The position numbers were made by a program, and so were the translations under genes. DNA of 64,000 nt, taken from NCBI GenBank assembly GCA_905221615.1, contig CAJNDT010000946.1, positions 646,865 to 710,864 on the forward strand, in the 5' to 3' direction. Below, in pieces: positions 21,607 through 30,900 of the stretch (its first letter is position 1; each line of letters starts with the position of its first letter). Under the pieces are notes generated by a model, which searched no databases, had not been told where the DNA came from, and worked only from the letters and a program-made list of their open reading frames with translations. The stretch is from Symbiodinium sp. CCMP2592 (taxonomy: Eukaryota; Sar; Dinophyceae; Suessiales; Symbiodiniaceae).

Positions 21607-21948
21607 TGTTGATCAGCAAAGGGCTGATCCATCAAATTTGGATTATCACTTGACGCTGATGCCATGGTAACTTCTGAAGATCAGTTCAAGCCTCAACGCA
21701 GAACTCGGTCGCACCTTCCATGGGCTCACAAAGCGCCTAAACTTTTCGCAACGACCTGCCAAGCTGCTTCCTAGCTGTCCTCTAGACGAGCTAGACTGTG
21801 CGTGCTGCTGGCTTCTGCCGATCATGGCTTCAAGCCTTCGAGGGCTCAGCCCTCTCAGAGCCGTCATGGCTCCCGAATTCGCAAGCCTCAGTTGGAGAAG
21901 TGGAACTCTACCTAACCTAGGAGCTATGCTAGGGAAGGGAATTCGACA
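21607..21948 (-). repeat. 3' LTR
   Basis: This 342-bp repeat reads TGTCGAATTCCC...GATCAACA in element orientation (TG...CA ends). By eye it is identical to 32286-32627. Confidence 0.95.
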
Positions 21949-21957
21949 CTCCTCCTT
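21949..21957 (-). other. polypurine tract
   Basis: AAGGAGGAG (element strand) immediately precedes the 3' LTR, where plus-strand DNA synthesis is primed in LTR elements. Confidence 0.8.
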
Positions 21958-21988
21958 GAGAAACATCCCTTTGGGAGGGTTCTCACAA

Positions 21989-24900
21989 TCACCGATTTCC
22001 TGGCCTAGCAGCTGCTTGGATACAATACCTACAGAACTGTCTACGGTTAGTACTGGCAACTCCTCGCAGTGCGTGGCAATCAGGAAAGATATGTATGGCT
22101 CCAGGTGTCCTACTGGCACTAGTGGTCATATGGATTTCACACATCTCTTCGTAGGTGAGACCCTGTTTGAAGTCCGTTTGCGTTCCAACTTCACGGCCTT
22201 CACGGCTCCGACTTTCACTACCACTAGGCACAGCAGTACTACAAGATTTCGGAGGAACAGTAGGAGGTGGAGGAGGTGGAAGTGGAGTATGCCGCTGCTC
22301 CTCCTGGAATAAATCCACATCCAGATTTGCAGCAACAGTAGAGGGCATGGGCCTCTGTAGCTCAGTATTTGCAAGCTGAATCTGAACCAACGGTGAGGGT
22401 TGGCAACTTGGAGAGGAACGGCCTTCGTCCAAGTGCCCAGATCTCCTCCTCAAACCTGGGTCCTCAACCTGCTGTTCTATCGCTCTCCTAACCGCCTCCT
22501 GACGTCTCACCCTCCTACTAAGCTGTTCATCATCTGAAGCACTAACAACCTGCACCCTGGGACAGTCATCACGCATCCATCGTGCCAGGCAATATTTACC
22601 CGACTCCCAGACAAATAGTGCAGATAGAACTAATAAAAGTGCCATAAATGACAACTCTAGGCTCAAGGGCTCATGTTCAAACGCTTCATCATCTTGCACA
22701 GACTCAGCCTCACACAGCTGAGCAGCTAACACCATCAACACCAGCTTCAAGCGTAGATTCTGAAACTCCTGAGGGATTGCCACACGGTCTGAGGTCCTCA
22801 AGAATGCAACCTGCGCGCTACTGGGTTCAGGACCTAGACCTATCAACCAACTTAGGGTGTTATGGCGGGGTCCCGGTAAAACCTTAGTCAAAGCATCCGC
22901 CAACTGCACATCCCCTGGGCAATGGTCGATTTCAAGCTCGCGTTTGTCAACTTGGTCCTTCATGAACTCCGATCTCACCCTCAAGTGGCGAGTTCTGGAA
23001 GTTCCACTGCCTTCCGCGAGCGATATCGCGGCCAAGTTATCTACTAGCAGGAGCTTAGGGTCTAGGGGTCCTATGAGGTCTACAATCATTGCTTCCGTAC
23101 TCTGGCTCATCACGGTGCCTTCGCAAGCTGAGATCAACTCGCTCTCAGCAGTCGACAAGGAAACTATTGTTTGGCGTTTCGCTTTCCATACTATGGTGCA
23201 ACCCCTGAACTTAATCAAAACCCCGGTAATTGAGAACCCTCCGTAAGGTGCGAAGGACGCGTCTGTGTAGCACACTACTCTCTTAGGGGCCTGAGGGTCT
23301 GGAATTAAGGAAAGCTTATGGTCAGCGGTATTTCCCAGGAAGCTAAGGATCCTCAAACCCATCGCTTTTACGTGCCTTGGTGCCCTGGTACACCACGATC
23401 CCATGAGGGACACGCTGAAAGCAATATCCACACGCGTTCTCTGGGACAGCCATAATAGCTCTCCTGTGATTCGTTGCGCCTCACGTAGCTCACTCGGAGT
23501 GTAGTCCTCATTCTCCGGTAATTCTTTCACCATCTCTTTGGACAATGGCGAACGGTGCTTTGGGGTCACTTCATGGCAGCGAAGTAGTTCTTCGATGTAG
23601 CCTTGTTGGCCAAGCTTGAAGCCTACGTTGCCAACAGAGTCCTTCTCAACATACACCTCTACGCCAAGGAAGGTGATTGGCTTTTGGGGCGCCGCCTTCT
23701 GAAGAGGCGTACACTGCCACACACTCTTCAGCCAAGTGTGCACCTTCTCAGCTTCACTGTCTGATGTCAAGAACATGAGATCATCAACGTAGACTATTAC
23801 TAATCCAACCGTCTCATCACGATCATTCATCAAACGCCACAGGTTGGACTCAACCTTAGACTGAACAAACCTTGTAGGTCCCGTGTCCCCTTGCCATGAT
23901 GCAGAAGCTAATGTGGCGTCTCGGAAGCTTCCCCACCATCTCGGTGATTGTCTCAAGCCGTACATTGCTCTGTCTATGAGCCAGAGCTCATTCTCATCAA
24001 CGATCTGCATCAACACCAAAATTCTCGGTGGTTTCAGAAGAATTCTCACCTTCTCAGCTTCCGGGATTGGTGCCAGTAAGAAGGCATTCTTAATATCAGT
24101 GATGAAAGCACCATAAGAACTGGCGGAAGACTCCACAAGCGCCGTACGGAGGACGTCCGCTGGGACGCCACTCGCGTAAAGCTCGAGACTATCATCCCTC
24201 TGCTCATAGTTCCCGCATCCGACAATGCGGCACTTGCGCTTGAACCATGCATCACCTGTACCAGGTTTCAAAGTGAACACAGGTTTCGCCGGGAGAAGCT
24301 GTGTGCCGGGAACAGCAGCTGCTTCAATAGCAGCATTACCACGCAGTCGTCTAATTGCCATCATGTTCTCTAAGGCTTCTACTTCTGCAATGGCTGACGG
24401 TTTCCACTCTGCCAAATGAGCCCTCACTTCCGCCGGGGATACGTTATGAACAACCTTTAAAGGACTGGTAAGATTTGCAATGAGGCCTTCAACATCCTTA
24501 GTGAACATGGTTTCATCCACTTTCTGGACACTGTGCACAGCACCGCATACCCTTCCAGCAAAGGATAATGCCGACAGAGGATCATCAAGAGAAACATCAA
24601 TCCGTCCCCTGTCGTTGTCAGTCCTCTGCGGGGACTCGACTGGATGCCAAGTGCACTGAACCGAGCTACTTGGAGTGGCTGTCCTGCCAACGTCCAAGTG
24701 CTTCGATCTAGGCCCTTCGAAGTGAAGTGCCCTACACTGGTATCTATCAAGGTCCCGTGGGTCCGGCAACTCCGTCGGATACGTGCCTTGAAACCCCTCG
24801 ATAGGATCATTGGAGGAAGCGCTCACGTTCCAACCTGTATGTGAGGTGGATGGAGCAACCGGATCACTCACATCTTCCCACATCTGTTGCATCATCATGG

Positions 24901-27900
24901 AATAACTCTCATAATCATCACACAGTTGGCCATCGAGGACACGAGGCTCTTCCACACCGGCAGATGACATAGCTACCTGTGGGCATGGCAACTCCATTGA
25001 ACCTGTGTCTTGAAACATTTCTTCTACGTCATTGCCGTCATCATCAACTTCATTTGGCCAATTCCTTGGGTCATTTTCCCAACCCAAGTACACGGGGACT
25101 TGCTGTGGACCTTCCTCTCTTACACCAAGGCCATGGACAGGTGGACCGGGATTACGGTAATTCAGCGTGCGATTTTGATGTACCCAAGGCAGTAACCGGT
25201 GCTGCCTATCCATAAGCCGAACCTCCCCAGTCCTCAGGGCGCACATGTTAGGATTATCGGGTCTAAGCGCTCCAGGAGGGTGTATACCTTCCATCACAGC
25301 TCTTGCCTCTTCCTCCCTCAAGCCGAACTCCATCAGGTCCTCGATGTAGAGGTACACCAGATCCGCTGGGCAATCAACTCCCAGAGCAAGCAGTCGAGTG
25401 GATACATGTCCCACTCCCCTTTCATCAAGGAACTCTTGCATATCGGACTCTTCAAGGTTAAGAGGCGGGTGTCCAACCGGTTCACCAGTCGTGAAATCCC
25501 AGCCCACAATGGCTGTAACGCTATCTGCCTGAAGATCTTGATTTATGCTATAGCCCTCTACAGGTTCCTGATCATCTGGCATTTCGCAATCGGCACTGCG
25601 GGGGGGTGGCCGATCAGAACTGGACGCCGCACCTCCAACCGAAAAGGCACAAACCTTATGCACCGATGCTACTAAAGAGGCACACGGGAATTCCAGCTCA
25701 ACTAGATCATCCCACTTATCCTGGTCCAATTTCGTTGAACCTAACGGAGTGTAAGCTATCAAGAACCAATCCGGATGTCTAATAACCGAATGGGGCTTTC
25801 TTGGGTCAAAGGCCACTACCTCATCTTTAAACATGACTTTGTCAACTTGTGGTTCACCCTTAGGTTCATCATCGGGAGCTCTTATGTTAAGCTCCAAGCC
25901 TCCGGGTACACACAGCACATGGTTCCTTGAACCCCATTCATTGCGATAGTCCTTGTGAACATCAACCTCATCGGCCTTCATCACCATCAATGCAGTCCAC
26001 GTAGGACACTCAGAAGGGGTGGTGGAGGTAAGTCGACTCCGCATGAACCTGTTCATGTACTGCACCACAATTGAGCGGCGATAGGAGACAGTGGTAACTC
26101 CTCGCTTTCCTCCAAAGCAAAATGCCCCGAATACAAACCTATCTTCAAACTCACCCCTACGGTCCTTCGAAGGTTTCTCTCGTTCCCCCAAAGCTGTAAT
26201 CAGGAGTTTAAAGGCCTCATTGGAGTAATCCGCCTCCTCAATCAAACCACCAGCTAGCTCATCTGGATCAATTTCTCTTGCGGGGATTGACATTAAGGCC
26301 TTAACCCTCGACTTACCGACTATGCGCCTAAGGGGCCTTACAGGCGAGGAATCAGACCTCAAGCCATCCGGTGACTCTCCAACTTTATTATCCCCAACTA
26401 GGATCTTATCTGGGGCATCTGAAGGCTTGTCAAGGATTGACTCCTCCTGTTCCTGCAGCCTAGGTAGATTGAAACCCTCCAAAGCTTCTGGATCAACTGC
26501 ATTGGTGCGGAAACCCTTTGAAGCAACAAGCAATCCTTCTTCCGTAACCAAGACATGACCCTCCGATATAGTCAAGTGAGGTGCCAAGTAACGGGCTTCA
26601 ACCCATCTATCCATCAGGTCCTTGACTCCTCCTGGAGGTTTCTTAACTCGATGGAGAACAGCTTGACCGAATGCAGGGAGGGAAGGTTGGCCTAGAATAC
26701 TTCTGTTGTGGCACGCCGTGGCCCACCGAATGGCAAGTGGCCAATACTTCACCGGAAGACGAGCAGAACCCAGGAGTGTCCTAGCTCTGGATTTGGCCCA
26801 GCCGATGGTTCGTTCAGCCAATCCATTGGCTTGTTTATCAGCTGGCAACGGATGCTGTAGTCTTATCGAATTTCCACTCAACCAGGTCTTCAAAGCATCA
26901 GTGGTAAATTCAGTGCCCGGGTCGCAATGGAGCACGCGAACTGGAAACAAGCGGTTTATCCCTAACACCATACTCTGGATTCCAGCAGTCACGTCGGGAC
27001 CCTTTTTGGACTTCAGCCCCACAAAGAACCTGAGGACCACCTGCTCACAAGGCTGTTGAAGATCGCTTATCAAGGAATCCCACCCTTCATCGTCGTCGGG
27101 TATCTGCTCTTCACTCCATAAAGAAGGAACCCTAGAGTCGGGCGCGTCAACCGCTGCACCAAACTCAGAGTCGGGCGCGTTAGCCGCTGCACCAAACCCG
27201 GAGTCGGGCGCGTTAGCCGCTGCACCAAACCCGGAGTCGAGCGCGTCAACCGCTGCACCAAACTCCCTAAGCTCTTGAAACCCATTTGCATTATCATCAT
27301 CGCTAGCCCACAATTCAGGAAACAGAACCTTCGGAAGTCCGTCACCTGGTAGTGATGGTTCATAATCGTCCATATCGCCTTCAATCGGCGCAGGCGGAAC
27401 CGACAACTGAACCTTTCCCTGGTCAGGGTCAGCATCAGGGGCAGGATTACTCACACCCGTCTCGGAGTGAGGTTTAGGGTTTTCAGACGTAATCAGTGAC
27501 TTAGGCACCCTAAAGGCACCTATCAACCCGTAAGCCAAGTGAGGATTCGCTGAAACGGATTGCTCATCCTGGCCCTTGTCGCTTTTCGGAAGCGGGCCAA
27601 AGAGATCAATGCTCAACGCGAAGGATGTTGGATATTGCACTCGTCGATGCTGGATGCCTAACCCAGCCCCCTCAATGCATCTCCGGCAATCCTTTCTATA
27701 AGGTAGATGGCCGTTGGCCACATGACGTTTCCACATTTCCATATCCTTCGGTGTCACCTCCTTCACTTCCATCACTGGCTCATCATCACCGTATGGTTTA
27801 ACATCCCGCTCAGTCGGCGCCTCTTCTTCTCCTTCGACATCACTCTCATCGCAAAACATGCGCATCAACGCTTCATCATCCACCGTAGGCAACGTAGTCC

Positions 27901-30900
27901 TGTTACCCTCTGGCTTTGAAGCAAGGGCCTCACGAATGATGCTATCTAACGAGTCCACCGTTGGACCCGACGGGCTTCCTTTCAGGGCCTTGACTAGTTC
28001 TGCTCGGAATTCATGAGACCACTCAGGGCCTGAGACGGCCTTTTCGTCCAGCCCTACCCATGGCAAGTCAGATAGAAAACCCAACTCAAGATTCGTCACA
28101 ATCCTTGTGGGCCTCATGTACTTATAGCCTAGGGCACCCTGACTGAATTCCACCACCTTCATTCCAGACCACCGAATGAAATCCTGACCCCGAGCACCCC
28201 TCAGCTCAAGATTCTCCGTCACCAGAGGTATGCCTTGACCCCTAACAGCGGATGCAAGCGACCAAAGGAAGACATCTTGGAACTGAAGCACGCATGAGCC
28301 TTGGGAGTCCTGTGGTGGAAGGGAGGAAAAGATCGTCACTATTCTACCCGTGCAGGCAGCCCATAGTAACGCTCGCCAAGCCCCTTGAGGCCAGGTCAAA
28401 TCCCATCCCTTACCACCGTTCCTACGAACATCAATGGGCAAGTAGGTAAACCCTTTCCCATCACACCAGACCTGGAGGGGGTCACTGTTCTTCTTAGAAC
28501 CCGCGCCAAGATGAACAACCCAGCTATTGGAGCCCACCAGGGATCGCCGAAATGATCTATTGATTGGGAGTGCCTTCAACATCCTGGCACCGGACGAATC
28601 GTCCAATCCCAACAGATCCTCAGCAAGCTTAGCCTTGACTCCTTCAGTCACGGTCGCCAGGTATGGCTGAGCGATGATTGCTTGAAGGGCATCCCTTCTA
28701 CAGCCCGACGATGCAAATCGGCGTAACAAGGTGGTGGGATCTTCGGGGACCTCAATCTGCTCTATCTGGGCTTCCAAGCACTGCACATCATCATTAAACG
28801 CTTTCAACCGCCGATCTTCAAGCTCTGCTATCAATTTCAGCGCCTGATCCTCTTGCAAAACCGGGCATAAACTTGAAGAGACCTTAGTTTGCAGTACACC
28901 GAGTGTAGGATGGGTAACTTTCAAACCCTTCCTGCGAGACCATGACAAAGTACAACCCAGGGTTTCAACCAGTGAGCCCAGCGGCAAGATAGTCTGCGGC
29001 AGATCACTACTACCCGGCTTATCCCCATTAGGCGGGACTACCAACGTACCACCCCGAGTTTTCAACCAGTCCTGACGGGAGTCACCCGCTAAGGTGACTG
29101 GCACCTGGGTCAAGTCTCTCATGGAGCGATTGAATGGGACAACCGCGTGTGTAGCTCCAGAATCCAAGAGCGCGAGGGCCTTGGCTAGCCTATTATCACT
29201 CTCCTCACGGGTATCAAAAGTTCGAACCTCATGATGCCGAACTTGGTCACTCAGGCTGGCCAATTGAGCCCTCAACGACTCAATCGTCGGACCCTCATCC
29301 CCTAGACCCGGTGGTTCACCCATTGCCTCAACCTTCACGGTCCTCACATCATGTTCCCCACTTAGATGACGCAAGCTGTCCAACTGTGCGCTCAGCGAGG
29401 CTAGAGTAACCGGGGTACCCTGGGTGGTTGGCGGACCACCCTGCACCGAGGAAGGAGGTGGACATGGGCCGCTCATAGGTACTGCCTGTACAGTTGGTGG
29501 ACCTGCATTCGGAACGTCCTGTGGCGACGGCATAGTCTGTTGCAGTATCCTTGCTGCTTCCGCTAACATGCTTTTGATGTGCTGCTGTGGATTGTCCTTT
29601 GGTGGTGGAGGGACGGAGTCGCTACTCTTAGGGATCGCAGAATTCTTAGGACCATTCTTAGGCGGAGCCTTCTCCCTGTCCTCCGGTCTCAATCCTGCCC
29701 TACACTCAGCAGAACGGTGGCCCTTAGCCCCACAAGTCTTACACCTCTGTCCCTTCTCAGTCTGGGAAAAGGACGCCCAGTCATGGCCGAAGGTGCAATC
29801 CATACCCTTCTTACAGCCAGTAGGGCTAGTATAAAAGGTACACAACGGCTTCGCTGGAGCTTGGTCCGAACCTTGCGGTGCCTTCGGCTGGGAGTTGGTC
29901 TTAGGGGTAGTTCCTGGCTTAGGGCCCTTTGGTGGTTTAGGATTAGGTGCAGGAGGAGGTGTCGGCGCATCAACACCTCTCACCTTGGCCTGCGCGCTAC
30001 CATCCTTTACCTTATCCTTATCCCCTTCCTTAACGCCCCGGTGGTTCACTGCCTCCAGTTCACTCAACATCTGCGCATGAAGCTTCATAACACTTTCATT
30101 GCTGGGATTCATATCCACCTGTAACGCAGCACGACTCAAGTTGATACGGAAGTTTATCTCTTGATTCTGTGTTAGAGCACTCCGGGTGATCTTACTAAGG
30201 GCTCGGACCTGCAGCGAACAGTCCGGAAGCGATCCACCGAGCTCTGACATGCGACTACACCACCGCTTCCAGCGTCTCAGCTGATCAATTGTGTCTTGGA
30301 TACCCACCCCTGCAGGTGGGTCCTGGATATGCCTCAATCCTATTTCGCGTTCGCCCAAGCTACCCGGCCCGTAGATTATGAAAAGTTTGCAAACGAGTTG
30401 CAGAAGCCCCGACACCCTAGCCGCTGAGACCTCGTCCCTTATGGGTTGGGGAGCCGAAGACAAAATCATCGTTTCAATTCGCCGCGATACCCGCTGCCAC
30501 TTAACCTGCAACACCTTATCTGAAGGAGCTGGCTTTGAAGACAAACGCCCCAGTGGATCAAGCTTGAGATACTGCTTATACCATGCATTGGCCTCCTCAA
30601 TCACACATGACCAAAGCTCTTCTGAAGAATCACTGATGTCTGCTAGTGCAGGCCTTGTGTTATGAAGCCAATCAGCAAATAACAAACAGCTCTCAGCACT
30701 CAGACCTGGGAGTTCGGGCAGGGATACAACACCGGGTTTCACAGCTTCAGGTTTCTCGCTGGACTTTGGTGAGGCCATCTCAGTGACTAAGCCCTGTAGC
30801 TGTGCCATACCAGTCAAGACTACGCTTAGAGGGTCTGGCGTACCTGCACGATCCGGGGCTTGAAGTGGAGCTACTGGGACTGTAGGTTCAGCGCTACTAG

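Noticed and set aside
21646..22119. 157-codon minus frame in the 3' LTR and a similar one at 32325-32699
   Set aside because: Both are LTR sequence in another frame, with unrelated ends; no separate gene is indicated.
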